A DNA stretch of 64,000 bases from assembly GCF_901543175.1 (NCBI RefSeq), contig NZ_LR594040.1, positions 496,001 to 560,000 on the forward strand, read 5' to 3'. Both the position numbers and the translations under genes were made by a program. The DNA is from Streptococcus australis. GTDB lineage: Bacteria > Bacillota > Bacilli > Lactobacillales > Streptococcaceae. The notes below the pieces were generated by a model. It worked only from the letters and a program-made list of their open reading frames with translations. It was not told the origin of the DNA and did no database searches. Positions 55,612 through 64,000 of the stretch are shown here, piece by piece; position 1 is the first letter of the stretch; each line of letters begins with the position of its first letter.

Positions 55612-55983
55612 ATGTTAAATAGTATTGTAACCATTGTTTGTATTGCCCTTATCGTGTTTATCTGGTTCTGGTTTTTCAAAAAGCCTGAAAAATCTGGACA
55701 AAAGGCCCAGCAAAAAAAGGGCTACCAAGAGATTCGGGTGGAAGTCATGGGAGGCTATACTCCTGAGTTGATTATTCTTAAAAAATCAGTGCCAGCCCGC
55801 ATTGTCTTTGACCGCAAGGATCCATCACCCTGTCTGGATCGGATTGTTTTTCCAGACTTTGGAGTGCATGCGGACCTGCCAATGGGTGAAGAGTATGTAG
55901 TGGAAATCACGCCTGAGCAGGCTGGAGAGTTTGGCTTTTCTTGTGGTATGAACATGATGCACGGCAAGATGATTGTAGAGTAG
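55612..55983 (+). CDS. cupA: Membrane-anchored Cu(I) chaperone CupA
   Basis: 123 residues: one N-terminal helix (about 4-20), a basic linker, then a cupredoxin domain with Cys/Met-rich sites (SPCLD and CGMNMMHGK). It matches the pneumococcal CupA, which buffers and hands Cu(I) to CopA. It is in the operon between copY and copA (10-base gaps). Confidence 0.92.
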   Translation: MLNSIVTIVCIALIVFIWFWFFKKPEKSGQKAQQKKGYQEIRVEVMGGYTPELIILKKSVPARIVFDRKDPSPCLDRIVFPDFGVHADLPMGEEYVVEITPEQAGEFGFSCGMNMMHGKMIVE

Positions 55984-55992
55984 GAGAACATT

Positions 55993-58215
55993 ATGACAGA
56001 AATTGCAAAAGCAAGCCTAGAAAATGGCATTCAAAAAATCCGAATCACAGCTGAAAAAGGCTATCATCCAGCCCACATCCAGCTTCAAAAAGGAATTCCC
56101 GCTGAAATGACCTTTCATCGTACAACTCCTTCAAACTGTTATAAGGAAATTCTGTTTGAAGAAGAAGGCATCTTGGAACCAATCGGCGTAGATGAAGAGA
56201 AGACAATTCGTTTTACACCTCAAGAGTTGGGTGAGCATGAATTCTCATGTGGTATGAAGATGCAAAAGGGAAGTTATACCGTAGTTGAGAAGACTCGAAA
56301 ATCTTTGTCACTTTTGCAACGTTTTTGGATTACTAGTATCTTTACTGTGCCTCTTGTGATTATCATGATTGGGATGTCGACAGGAGGAATTAGTCACCAA
56401 GTCATGCGTTGGGGCACCTTTTTAGCCACAACACCCATTATGCTAGTAGCAGGTGGTCCTTATATCCAAAGTGCTTGGGCTAGTTTTAAAAAGCACAATG
56501 CCAACATGGATACCTTGGTGGCGCTGGGAACTCTAGTAGCCTATCTCTATAGTCTAGTTGCCCTCTTTACTGGACTCCCTGTTTACTTTGAAAGTGCTGG
56601 ATTTATCCTCTTCTTCGTTCTTTTGGGAGCCGTTTTTGAGGAGAAAATGCGAAAAAATACTTCCCAAGCTGTGGAGAAACTACTGGATTTGCAGGCTAAA
56701 ACAGCAGAAGTCTTACGTGAAGATAGCTATGTTCAAGTTCCCTTGGACCAAGTTCAGGTAGGCGACCTGATTCGAGTGCGTCCCGGTGAAAAGATTGCGG
56801 TTGATGGTGTCGTAGTGGAAGGTGTGTCCAGTATTGACGAATCCATGGTGACAGGTGAGAGTCTGCCGGTAGACAAAACAGTTGGAGATACTGTCATTGG
56901 CTCTACCATCAATAATAGCGGAACGCTTGTTTTTAGAGCAGAAAAAGTTGGCTCAGAGACTGTTTTGGCACAGATTGTAGACTTTGTGAAGAAAGCCCAG
57001 ACCAGCCGTGCTCCGGTTCAGGATTTGACGGATAAAATTTCAGGAATTTTTGTCCCAGCAGTTGTCATTTTAGCGATTCTGACTTTTTGGATTTGGTTTG
57101 TCTTGCTTGAGGCTAGCTTTGTGACCTCTCTACTTTATGGGGTAGCAGTTTTGATTATCGCCTGCCCTTGTGCCTTAGGACTCGCAACACCGACAGCTCT
57201 CATGGTGGGAACTGGCCGTAGTGCCAAGATGGGAGTTCTTCTTAAAAATGGAACGGTCTTACAGGAAATTCAGAAAGTCCAAACTATTGTTTTTGATAAG
57301 ACAGGGACTTTGACGGAAGGAAAACCTGTGGTCACTGATATCATTGGTGATGAGACAGAAGTATTAGGCTTGGCGGCTTCTTTGGAAGAAGCCTCTCAAC
57401 ACCCATTGGCTCAAGCCATTGTCAAGCGAGCGACTGAAGTTGGACTTGAGTTTCATACTGTAGAAAATTTCCAAGCCCTTCATGGAAAAGGTGTTTCAGG
57501 GCAAATCCATGGGAAACAAGTCTTGCTTGGAAATGCTAAAATGCTAGATGGCATGGATATTTCGAGCGCTTATCAGGAAAAACTTAAAGAACTGGAAAAA
57601 GAAGCTAAGACAGTTGTGTACTTGGCTGTTGACAATGAAATCAAAGGCTTGCTTGCCTTGCAAGATATTCCCAAGGAAAATGCCAAACTCGCCATCAATC
57701 AGCTGAAAAAACGTGGTCTCCGAACAGTTATGCTGACAGGAGATAATGCTGGCGTGGCGCGTGCCATTGCAGATCAGATCGGCATCGAAGAGGTCATTGC
57801 TGGTGTCTTGCCAGAAGAAAAAGCCCATGAAATCCATCAACTGCAAGAGGCTGGTAAGGTAGCCTTTGTCGGAGATGGTATCAATGATGCGCCAGCCCTC
57901 AGTGTGGCGGATGTGGGGATTGCCATGGGCGCAGGAACCGATATTGCCATTGAGTCAGCAGGGATTGTTCTGACACGCAACGACCTGACAGGAGTTGTTC
58001 GCGCCTTTGATATGAGCAAGAAAACCTTCAATCGAATTCTTCTCAATCTATTCTGGGCCTTTATCTACAATGTCATCGGAATTCCGATTGCAGCTGGAAT
58101 TTTTTCAGGTATTGGTCTGGTGCTCAACCCAGAACTGGCAGGTCTTGCCATGGCCTTTAGCTCTGTATCTGTTTTGACCAGTTCACTCATGCTAAATGTT
58201 ACTAAAATAGACTAA
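55993..58215 (+). CDS. copA: Copper-exporting P1B-type ATPase
   Basis: A 740-residue ATPase. The N-terminal domain (about 1-100) is a cupredoxin-like copy related to CupA (CGMKMQKG) instead of the usual heavy-metal CxxC domain. It is followed by eight helices with CPC at 391-393, phosphorylation D435 in DKTGTLT, SQHPLA and [10 protein letters not shown]. It pumps Cu(I) out. Its start is 9 bases after cupA. Confidence 0.95.
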   Translation: MTEIAKASLENGIQKIRITAEKGYHPAHIQLQKGIPAEMTFHRTTPSNCYKEILFEEEGILEPIGVDEEKTIRFTPQELGEHEFSCGMKMQKGSYTVVEKTRKSLSLLQRFWITSIFTVPLVIIMIGMSTGGISHQVMRWGTFLATTPIMLVAGGPYIQSAWASFKKHNANMDTLVALGTLVAYLYSLVALFTGLPVYFESAGFILFFVLLGAVFEEKMRKNTSQAVEKLLDLQAKTAEVLREDSYVQVPLDQVQVGDLIRVRPGEKIAVDGVVVEGVSSIDESMVTGESLPVDKTVGDTVIGSTINNSGTLVFRAEKVGSETVLAQIVDFVKKAQTSRAPVQDLTDKISGIFVPAVVILAILTFWIWFVLLEASFVTSLLYGVAVLIIACPCALGLATPTALMVGTGRSAKMGVLLKNGTVLQEIQKVQTIVFDKTGTLTEGKPVVTDIIGDETEVLGLAASLEEASQHPLAQAIVKRATEVGLEFHTVENFQALHGKGVSGQIHGKQVLLGNAKMLDGMDISSAYQEKLKELEKEAKTVVYLAVDNEIKGLLALQDIPKENAKLAINQLKKRGLRTVMLTGDNAGVARAIADQIGIEEVIAGVLPEEKAHEIHQLQEAGKVAFVGDGINDAPALSVADVGIAMGAGTDIAIESAGIVLTRNDLTGVVRAFDMSKKTFNRILLNLFWAFIYNVIGIPIAAGIFSGIGLVLNPELAGLAMAFSSVSVLTSSLMLNVTKID

Positions 58216-58236
58216 AAGCGGTGTCCACCGCTTTTT
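58214..58236 (+). terminator. copA terminator
   Basis: AAAAGCGGTG-TC-CACCGCTTTT. Confidence 0.85.
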
Positions 58237-58256
58237 ATATTATAAAACAGTTCTGC

Positions 58257-58392
58257 GAATCGTTTTCAATCTGTGCTGTAATAGAGAATGAAAACTTCTG
58301 AGCACATTCTTAGGATACTCAAAGTAAATGTGGTAAATTAGGATTGTAAATTTACTGAATCGCTTTCAAACAACATATAAAAGCGCTTTTTG
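58257..58392 (+). promoter_or_regulatory. spxB upstream regulatory region
   Basis: GAATCGTTTTCAA (58257-58269) and GAATCGCTTTCAA (58357-58369) are direct repeats exactly 100 bp apart, resembling cre halves. TTACTG (58352-58357) and TATAAA (58376-58381), 18 bp apart, form a weak promoter whose spacer holds the second repeat. A 14-bp palindrome AAAAAGCGCTTTTT (58379-58392) covers the expected start. Confidence 0.55.
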
Positions 58393-58426
58393 TAAATGTA
58401 TGAAATTATTTTGAAGGAGAGTTATT

Positions 58427-60202
58427 ATGACTCAAGGGAAAATTACTGCATCAGCAGCAATGCTCAACGTATTGAAGACATGGGGCGTAGACACCATCTA
58501 CGGTATCCCATCAGGAACACTCAGCTCACTCATGGACGCTTTGGCTGAAGACAAAGATATCCGCTTCTTGCAAGTTCGCCACGAAGAAACAGGTGCTCTT
58601 GCAGCGGTGATGCAAGCTAAATTCGGCGGCTCAATCGGGGTTGCAGTTGGTTCAGGTGGTCCAGGTGCGACTCACTTGATTAACGGTGTTTACGATGCAG
58701 CTATGGATAACACTCCATTCCTTGCTATCCTTGGATCACGTCCGGTTAACGAACTCAACATGGATGCCTTCCAAGAATTGAACCAAAACCCAATGTACAA
58801 CGGTATCGCAGTCTACAACAAACGTGTAGCTTACGCTGAGCAATTGCCAAAAGTAATTGACGAAGCTTGCCGTGCTGCAGTTTCTAAAAAAGGTCCAGCT
58901 GTTGTTGAAATCCCAGTAAACTTCGGTTTCCAAGAAATCGACGAAAACTCATACTATGGATCAGGTTCATACGAGCGTTCATTCATCGCTCCTGCTTTGA
59001 ACGAAGTTGAAATCGACAAAGCTGTTGAAATTTTGAACAAGGCTGAACGTCCAGTTATCTATGCTGGTTACGGTGGTGTCAAAGCTGGTGAAGTGATTAC
59101 TGAATTGTCACGTAAAATCAAAGCACCAATCATCACAACTGGTAAAAACTTTGAAGCCTTTGAATGGAACTACGAAGGTTTGACAGGTTCTGCTTACCGT
59201 GTTGGTTGGAAACCAGCTAACGAAGTGGTCTTTGAAGCAGATACCGTTCTTTTCCTTGGTTCAAACTTCCCATTTGCTGAAGTTTACGAAGCCTTCAAGA
59301 ACACTGAAAAATTCATCCAAGTTGATATTGACCCTTACAAACTTGGTAAACGTCATGCCCTTGATGCTTCTATCCTTGGTGATGCAGGTCAAGCAGCGAA
59401 AGCAATCCTTGACAAAGTAAACCCAGTAGAATCTACTCCATGGTGGCGTGCAAACGTTAAGAACAACCAAAACTGGCGTGATTACATGAACAAACTCGAA
59501 GGTAAAACTGAGGGTGAATTGCAATTGTACCAAGTTTACAATGCTATCAATAAACATGCTGATCAAGACGCTATCTACTCAATCGACGTAGGTGACACTA
59601 CTCAAACATCTACTCGTCACCTTCACATGACACCTAAGAACATGTGGCGTACATCTCCACTCTTTGCGACAATGGGTATCGCCCTTCCTGGTGGTATCGC
59701 TGCTAAGAAAGACAATCCAGATCGCCAAGTATGGAACATCATGGGTGACGGTGCATTCAACATGTGCTACCCAGACGTGATCACAAACGTTCAATACGAC
59801 CTTCCAGTTATCAACGTTGTCTTCTCAAATGGTAAATATGCCTTCATCAAGGACAAATACGAAGACACAAATAAACACTTGTTTGGTTGTGACTTCCCTA
59901 ATGCTGACTATGCGAAAATCGCTGAAGCACAAGGTGCTGTTGGATTTACAGTAGACCGTATTGAAGACATCGACGCAGTCGTTGCAGAAGCTGTGAAACT
60001 CAACAAAGAAGGTAAAACTGTTGTCATCGATGCTCGCATCACGCAACACCGTCCACTTCCAGTAGAAGTACTTGAACTCGATCCAAAACTTCACTCAGAA
60101 GAAGCAATCAAAGCCTTCAAGGAAAAATACGAAGCAGAAGAACTCGTACCATTCCGCCTCTTCTTGGAAGAAGAAGGATTGCAATCACGCGCAATTAAAT
60201 AA
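58427..60202 (+). CDS. spxB: Pyruvate oxidase (H2O2-forming)
   Basis: A 591-residue ThDP/FAD enzyme that converts pyruvate, phosphate and oxygen to acetyl phosphate, CO2 and H2O2. The catalytic Glu lies in RHEETGA (H52-E54), and the ThDP/Mg site is [20 protein letters not shown]. Codon use is strongly biased, consistent with high expression. It is the main peroxide source in Mitis-group streptococci. AAGGAG precedes the ATG. The upstream region shows paired repeats. Confidence 0.97.
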   Translation: MTQGKITASAAMLNVLKTWGVDTIYGIPSGTLSSLMDALAEDKDIRFLQVRHEETGALAAVMQAKFGGSIGVAVGSGGPGATHLINGVYDAAMDNTPFLAILGSRPVNELNMDAFQELNQNPMYNGIAVYNKRVAYAEQLPKVIDEACRAAVSKKGPAVVEIPVNFGFQEIDENSYYGSGSYERSFIAPALNEVEIDKAVEILNKAERPVIYAGYGGVKAGEVITELSRKIKAPIITTGKNFEAFEWNYEGLTGSAYRVGWKPANEVVFEADTVLFLGSNFPFAEVYEAFKNTEKFIQVDIDPYKLGKRHALDASILGDAGQAAKAILDKVNPVESTPWWRANVKNNQNWRDYMNKLEGKTEGELQLYQVYNAINKHADQDAIYSIDVGDTTQTSTRHLHMTPKNMWRTSPLFATMGIALPGGIAAKKDNPDRQVWNIMGDGAFNMCYPDVITNVQYDLPVINVVFSNGKYAFIKDKYEDTNKHLFGCDFPNADYAKIAEAQGAVGFTVDRIEDIDAVVAEAVKLNKEGKTVVIDARITQHRPLPVEVLELDPKLHSEEAIKAFKEKYEAEELVPFRLFLEEEGLQSRAIK

Positions 60203-60209
60203 TTCCTCT

Positions 60210-60303
60210 CGTCGAAAATCAAATGTAAACTCTGTCATCTTCACCTTGCCATACCCTAGTACTGCCTGCGGTTCGATGCCTTGTTTATAACTTGATTTTC
60301 TTA
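60210..60303 (+). repeat. degenerate BOX-like sequence after spxB
   Basis: TCGAAAATCAAAT near the left and TTGATTTTCTTAGA near the right, with a diverged boxA core (CTTCACCTTGCC). It is an old remnant compared with the two clear BOX elements. Confidence 0.6.
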
Positions 60304-60316
60304 GAGCGGAACTTGA

Positions 60317-60342
60317 AAAGATCGGAGCAATCCGGTCTTTTT
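60317..60342 (+). terminator. terminator-like hairpin before the VOC gene
   Basis: AAAGATCGG pairs with CCGGTCTTT (one G-U pair), then TT. A near-identical hairpin recurs at 60772-60796. Confidence 0.65.
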
Positions 60343-60356
60343 ATGGAGGATAACAA

Positions 60357-60704
60357 ATGAATTTAAATCAATTAGATATTATCGTTTCAAATGTTCCCCA
60401 AGTCTGTGCTGACTTGGAGCGTCTTTTGGATAAAAAGTCAGACTATGTTGATGACGGTTTTGCTCAGTTTACGATTGGCAGTCATTGTCTCATGTTATCA
60501 CAAAATCACCTGATTCCTTTGGACAATTTTCAGTCAGGCATCATTCTTCACATCGAGGTTGAGGATGTAGAGCAGAACTATCAACGGTTGAAAGAGTTTG
60601 GTGCCGAGATTTTACACGGTCCTTCTGAAACCGATTGGGGAACAGAATCCTTATTAGTTAGAGGACCTGCTGGTCTAGTGCTTGATTTTTATCGTATGAA
60701 ATAG
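60357..60704 (+). CDS. VOC (glyoxalase/bleomycin-resistance) family protein
   Basis: 115 residues with the beta-alpha-beta-beta-beta VOC fold twice: LDIIVSNVPQVCADLERLL, then the second half LHIEVEDVEQNYQRLKEFGAE and GPAGLVLDFYRMK. The function within this large metal-dependent family cannot be assigned. GGAGG precedes the ATG. A degraded copy of its 3' end lies about 480 bases downstream. Confidence 0.8.
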   Translation: MNLNQLDIIVSNVPQVCADLERLLDKKSDYVDDGFAQFTIGSHCLMLSQNHLIPLDNFQSGIILHIEVEDVEQNYQRLKEFGAEILHGPSETDWGTESLLVRGPAGLVLDFYRMK

Positions 60705-60771
60705 GGCGCGTAGTCATTTGACGTTAACCTTAGCTATTTTTAAAACAGAAATTGAGAATGTGAATTATTAG

Positions 60772-60796
60772 AAGATCGGAGTAATCCGGTCTTTTT
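60772..60796 (+). terminator. second copy of the VOC-flanking hairpin
   Basis: AGATCGGAGTAATCCGGTCT then TTTT; differs by one base from the copy at 60319-60342. Confidence 0.65.
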
Positions 60797-60812
60797 CTGT
60801 TTACTCTTTCTT

Positions 60813-60890
60813 ATCACAAGATTGTGATAGTTTACATCTTCATAACAAAAGCTTCAAAGTCTTGATTGTTTTGAAAAAAGATTATAAAAT
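60813..60890 (+). promoter_or_regulatory. SemiSWEET promoter with upstream dyad
   Basis: TTGATT (60862-60867), 17-bp spacer, TAAAAT (60885-60890). ATCACAA-GA-TTGTGAT (60813-60828) lies 33 bp upstream and could be an operator. Confidence 0.65.
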
Positions 60891-60921
60891 ATGATTCATA
60901 AAAATGAAAGAGGTTTTGAAA

Positions 60922-61182
60922 ATGTCTGAAAAACAAATGAAAGTTTTGGGTTGGGTAGCGACCTTCATGTCTGTTATGATGTACGTGTCTTACTTCCCAC
61001 AAATCATGAACAACCTGGCTGGTCAAAAAGGAAACTTCATCCAACCCTTGGTCGCAGCCATTAACTGTAGTCTTTGGGTTTACTACGGTCTTTTCAAAAA
61101 GGAAAGAGATATTCCACTTGCAGCTGCCAATGCACCGGGTATCGTTTTTGGCCTAGTAACTGCTATCACAGCTTTGATTTAA
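60922..61182 (+). CDS. SemiSWEET-family sugar transporter
   Basis: 86 residues from the ATG at 60922 (AGAGG 8 bases upstream). Three transmembrane helices contain the PQ-loop signature SYFPQIMNN and the conserved NCSLWVYYG. Bacterial SemiSWEETs dimerise to move sugars passively through the membrane. The transported sugar is unknown. Confidence 0.85.
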   Translation: MSEKQMKVLGWVATFMSVMMYVSYFPQIMNNLAGQKGNFIQPLVAAINCSLWVYYGLFKKERDIPLAAANAPGIVFGLVTAITALI

Positions 61183-61184
61183 AA

Positions 61185-61250
61185 GGAACAGAGTCCTTAT
61201 TAGTTAGAGGATCTGCGGGTCTAGTGCTTGATTTCTACCGAATGAAATAA
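61185..61250 (+). pseudogene. 3'-terminal remnant of a second VOC gene
   Basis: 22 in-frame codons (including stop) equal residues 95-115 of the upstream VOC protein with one substitution (Pro to Ser), encoding GTESLLVRGSAGLVLDFYR. There is no start codon or upstream body. It lies two bases after the SemiSWEET stop. Confidence 0.85.
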
Positions 61251-61348
61251 GGGCATAGTAGAGTTTGAACGCCAAAAAAGTTATAGCATATGAGGGGGAT
61301 TTCTTCACTATTTTTATAAAATCTTCTCCCTACTTTATAAGAACTGAA

Positions 61349-61383
61349 AAAGAGTTCAATTCGAACTCTTTTTTTGCTATAAT
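61349..61383 (+). promoter_or_regulatory. terminator hairpin overlapping the manA promoter
   Basis: AAAGAGTTC-AATTC-GAACTCTTT with a T run forms a terminator. Its stem includes TTCAAT (61355-61360), which with a 17-bp spacer and TATAAT (61378-61383) makes the manA promoter. Confidence 0.65.
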
Positions 61384-61413
61384 GAGGGGAGAAAAATCAG
61401 ACAGGAGATCGAC

Positions 61414-62358
61414 ATGTCAGAACCATTATTTTTACAATCAGTTATGCAAGAAAAAATCTGGGGTGGTACCAAGCTACGTGATGAGTTTGGTTACGACATT
61501 CCAAGTGAAAAAATCGGGGAATACTGGGCTATCTCAGCTCACCCAAATGGGGTTTCAAAGGTGGCTAATGGGCGCTTTGAGGGAACAGATTTAGCTACAT
61601 TGTATGCGGAGCACCGTGAATTGTTTGGCAACCGTCCAGAACCTGTATTTCCACTTTTGACTAAAATTCTTGATGCCAATGACTGGCTCAGTGTCCAAGT
61701 TCACCCAGACGATGCCTATGGATTAGAACATGAAGGCGAGCTCGGAAAAACAGAATGCTGGTATATCATCGCTGCAGATGAAGGATCAGAGATTATCTAT
61801 GGTCATAATGCCAAGTCAAAAGAAGAACTCCGTCAGCAAATTGAGGACAAGAACTGGGATGCCTTACTGACAAAAGTGCCAGTTAAGGCTGGTGATTTCT
61901 TCTATGTACCAAGTGGAACCATGCACGCTATTGGGGCGGGTATCTTAATCCTTGAAACCCAGCAGTCTAGCGATACCACCTACCGTGTCTATGACTTTGA
62001 CCGCAAGGACGACAAGGGCAACTTGCGTGAACTTCACCTTGAAAAATCTATCGATGTTTTAAACATTGGCGAGCCTGCTAATAGCCGTCCTGTCACTGTC
62101 AAAGCAGATGATCTACGTTCCACTCTCCTTGTATCCAATGAATTCTTCGCAGTTTACAAGTGGGAAATTACTGGCAAAGTTGACTTTGAAAAGACAGCTG
62201 ACTATAGCTTGTTTAGCGTCTTGACTGGTCAAGGTCAGCTTACTGTTGACGGAAAAAACTATCCAATCCAAAAAGGGAGCCACTTTATCTTGCCAAGTGA
62301 TGTTGAAGCTTGGACGATAGAGGGACAAGGTTTGGAATTGATTGTTAGTCATCCATAA
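61414..62358 (+). CDS. manA: Mannose-6-phosphate isomerase, class I
   Basis: A 314-residue zinc enzyme that interconverts mannose-6-P and fructose-6-P. Zinc ligands are visible in VQVHPDDAYGLEHE and the later His in SGTMHAIGAG. It links mannose from the PTS to glycolysis. AGGAG precedes the ATG. No mannose PTS genes lie nearby. Confidence 0.93.
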   Translation: MSEPLFLQSVMQEKIWGGTKLRDEFGYDIPSEKIGEYWAISAHPNGVSKVANGRFEGTDLATLYAEHRELFGNRPEPVFPLLTKILDANDWLSVQVHPDDAYGLEHEGELGKTECWYIIAADEGSEIIYGHNAKSKEELRQQIEDKNWDALLTKVPVKAGDFFYVPSGTMHAIGAGILILETQQSSDTTYRVYDFDRKDDKGNLRELHLEKSIDVLNIGEPANSRPVTVKADDLRSTLLVSNEFFAVYKWEITGKVDFEKTADYSLFSVLTGQGQLTVDGKNYPIQKGSHFILPSDVEAWTIEGQGLELIVSHP

Positions 62359-62362
62359 AAAG

Positions 62363-62395
62363 AAAGGACTTGAGAGATATTCTCAAGTCCTTTTT
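62363..62395. terminator. bidirectional terminator between manA and the NSS gene
   Basis: AAAGGACTTGAG-AGATATT-CTCAAGTCCTTT, with A and T runs on both sides. Confidence 0.9.
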
Positions 62396-62397
62396 GA

Positions 62398-63738
62398 TTA
62401 CATAAATTGGGCGATAAAGACCACAATGATGATAATTGGAATGATAAAACGAAGAAGGAAGAGCCAGACTTGGAAAAGTCTCTGTTTCCATGTTCTTTCA
62501 TCAAGATGGAGTTCCTCCATAGCAAGTGTCTTCTTAAAAATGTAGCCTGTAAAGAGTGAAAGGCAGAGAGCTCCAAAGGGCATGAGGAGATTGGAAACCA
62601 AGAAATCCATGGCATCAAAGAAGGTTTTACCCAAAATATGAACATCCGACATAACTCCATAGGATAGGGCTGAAGGAATTCCAAAGACGAAGGTCAAGAT
62701 TCCTAAAATGGCACTCCATTTAGCACGCTTGCGGTTGTCCTGGTTGGTGATATTGCCCACATTGATTTCCAGCATCACGACAGAAGAAGTGACCGTCGCA
62801 AAGAGGAAGAGCAAAAGGAAGAGGATGTAGAAAATGGTTCCAAAAGGCATCTTGTCAAAGAGTTGAGGCAAGACGATAAAGAGCAGGCTAGGTCCCCCTT
62901 CAGACTGGATATTGAAGGCTGACATAGCTGGGAAAATAGCCAGTCCTGCCATAATGGATACCGAGATATTCATGGCTACAATAGAAATTCCTGACTGGAC
63001 CAGATTGGTTTTCTTATCCAAGTAGGACGCATAGGTCAGCATGGCTGTCACCCCTAGTGAGAGGGCAAAGAAAGATTGTCCCAGAGCATAGAGGAGGCCA
63101 GCACTGGTTAGTTTTGAAAAGTCTGGTTTGAGGAAGTAGAGAACGCCTTCCATGGCATTTGGCAAGCTGAGAGAGCGCCCGATGATGACGACAAAAATGA
63201 TAAAGAGCAGAGGCATCATAACCTTAGATGCTCTTTCAATCCCTTTTTGAACCCCACGTGATACAATAAAGATATTCAACAAGATAAAGGCAGCTTGAGC
63301 TCCTAAGGCAATGGCTGGATTTGAAATGATTGAAGTGAATAACTGAGCATAATCACCCGTTCCACCAAGCTGGAATAATTTCCCAAACTCAATACCCAGA
63401 TAGACTAAAATCCATCCTCCAATAACACTGTAAAAGGATAGGAGGATAAAGAGGGCAAAGGCACCAATCCAACCGATAAAATTGTATTTGCTGTTGTTGC
63501 CAAGTTTTCCAAAGGTTTTGATAGCAGAAACGCCAGCACTACGGCCAAGGGCAAACTCAGCAAGCAGGAGTGGAAAACCGATTAAAATAGTGGAAATGAG
63601 AAAGACCAGTAAAAAGCCTCCACCGCCATTTGCAGCAGTCATGTAGGGAAACTTCCAAACGGCACCAAGCCCGATGGCTGAACCAGCAGATGCTAGAATA
63701 AAGCCTAGTTTCGAGCCCCATTGCGATTTTTCTGACAT
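62398..63738 (-). CDS. Neurotransmitter:sodium symporter (NSS) family transporter
   Basis: 446 residues from the ATG at 63738; a longer upstream start would translate the leader hairpin and is rejected. It has about eleven to twelve helices and the NSS signature WGSKLGFILASAGSAIGLGAVWKFPY with the Na+/substrate-binding residues of helix 1. Bacterial NSS carriers import amino acids or related amines with Na+; the substrate is unknown. The ribosome binding site AAGGAG lies unusually far (14 bases) from the ATG. Confidence 0.9.
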   Translation of the reverse strand: MSEKSQWGSKLGFILASAGSAIGLGAVWKFPYMTAANGGGGFLLVFLISTILIGFPLLLAEFALGRSAGVSAIKTFGKLGNNSKYNFIGWIGAFALFILLSFYSVIGGWILVYLGIEFGKLFQLGGTGDYAQLFTSIISNPAIALGAQAAFILLNIFIVSRGVQKGIERASKVMMPLLFIIFVVIIGRSLSLPNAMEGVLYFLKPDFSKLTSAGLLYALGQSFFALSLGVTAMLTYASYLDKKTNLVQSGISIVAMNISVSIMAGLAIFPAMSAFNIQSEGGPSLLFIVLPQLFDKMPFGTIFYILFLLLFLFATVTSSVVMLEINVGNITNQDNRKRAKWSAILGILTFVFGIPSALSYGVMSDVHILGKTFFDAMDFLVSNLLMPFGALCLSLFTGYIFKKTLAMEELHLDERTWKQRLFQVWLFLLRFIIPIIIIVVFIAQFM

Positions 63739-63877
63739 AGTTAAACTCTGATCTCCTTTTTCAAAATAAGAAAAGGCTACTTGAGTTGTCAAATAGCCTT
63801 CTCTCAATGGCTCTTTATGAGCCTTCTGTTTGATTGATAGACTTGACTATCCTATCATGTTTTCTGAGGTCTGTCAA
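63739..63877 (-). promoter_or_regulatory. promoter and attenuator leader of the NSS gene
   Basis: Minus strand: TTGACA (63877-63872), 17-bp spacer, TAGGAT (63854-63849), then about 105 bases of leader. The leader has a small hairpin GGCTC/GAGCC (63823-63809) followed by a terminator-like stem AAGGCTA..TTGA / TCAA..TAGCCTT (63800-63773) and TTTCTTATTTT. Confidence 0.65.
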
Positions 63878-63937
63878 GAAAACCATTTTCAAGTTTTCAC
63901 ACCTTTCTCAAAAAGTTAAAAATTTTCGCAAAAACAC

Positions 63938-63968
63938 TTGACTCTGACCTAAGGGTAGGGTTTATACT
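63938..63968 (+). promoter_or_regulatory. MerR-type promoter (19-bp spacer)
   Basis: TTGACT (63938-63943) and TATACT (63963-63968) are 19 bp apart. The spacer region contains an imperfect 21-bp dyad ACTCTGACCT-A-AGGGTAGGGT. Confidence 0.7.
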
Positions 63969-63988
63969 ATCCTTGTAAGGAGGAAATC

Positions 63989-64000
63989 ATGTACCATATA
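63989..64000 (+). CDS. Start of a probable MerR-family regulator (cut by window end)
   Basis: Only ATG TAC CAT ATA (MYHI) lies in the window. AAGGAGG precedes it. MYHI is a common opening of TipA-like MerR regulators, and the 19-bp-spaced promoter 21 bases upstream supports this; the rest is outside. Confidence 0.5.

Noticed and set aside
63739..63807. N-terminal extension of the NSS protein
   Set aside because: The extra residues are encoded by the leader terminator stem, and the family start is at MSEKSQWG.

Overview
The window reads as chromosomal DNA of a Mitis-group Streptococcus (S. mitis, S. oralis, S. pneumoniae and relatives). The evidence is the gene content: vex/vnc locus, PrtA-type cell-wall serine protease, choline-binding amidase, SpxB pyruvate oxidase, lactate oxidase, CopY-CupA-CopA, MurT/GatD and CodY. 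Two BOX-type intergenic repeats and one degenerate relative support this. I cannot settle the species. Genes are dense, spacers are short, and rho-independent terminators are easy to see.

Region 1 (1-15.4 kb) is housekeeping: an ABC exporter half, Dpr, a PhnA-like zinc-ribbon protein, an MFS transporter, a truA/B6-type kinase/ECF transporter operon, PepQ, the MurT-GatD lipid II amidation pair, a flavin disulfide oxidoreductase, a DEAD-box RNA helicase with a structured leader, CodY with a near-perfect CodY box on its own promoter, a nicotinamidase-like hydrolase and tRNA-Leu(AAG). Region 2 (15.5-22.4 kb) is vex1-[BOX]-vex2-vex3, vncRS and fba.

Region 3 (22.4-27.0 kb) is an AT-rich accessory island directly behind fba. 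It holds a decayed tyrosine integrase and a restriction-modification-like locus in which a PD-(D/E)XK nuclease domain and an N6-adenine methylase domain share one reading frame but are separated by a single in-frame TAA, followed by an HsdS-like specificity protein. Region 4 (27-42.4 kb) has a three-gene ABC-2 exporter, the 2147-residue PrtA-like protease, two membrane proteins, a choline-binding amidase, and a divergent LysR / yqgQ-rhodanese pair.

Region 5 (42.4-50.7 kb) is core: pseudouridine synthase, TypA, murD-murG-divIB, and pyrF-pyrE behind a PyrR attenuator. Region 6 (50.7-64 kb) is an amino-acid ABC importer, lactate oxidase with cre and CodY-like sites, the copper operon with two cop boxes, spxB, a VOC gene with a truncated second copy downstream of a SemiSWEET gene, mannose-6-phosphate isomerase, an NSS sodium symporter behind a leader attenuator, and the first codons of a MerR-type regulator.

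Points that deserve a second look are the disarmed nuclease-methylase fusion, several probably leaderless genes (truA, murT, the LysR gene, yqgQ), exact 100-bp-spaced repeats before spxB, the VOC remnant around SemiSWEET, and the NSS attenuator. All positions come from reading the sequence by eye. Family names rest on remembered motifs, not on searches.
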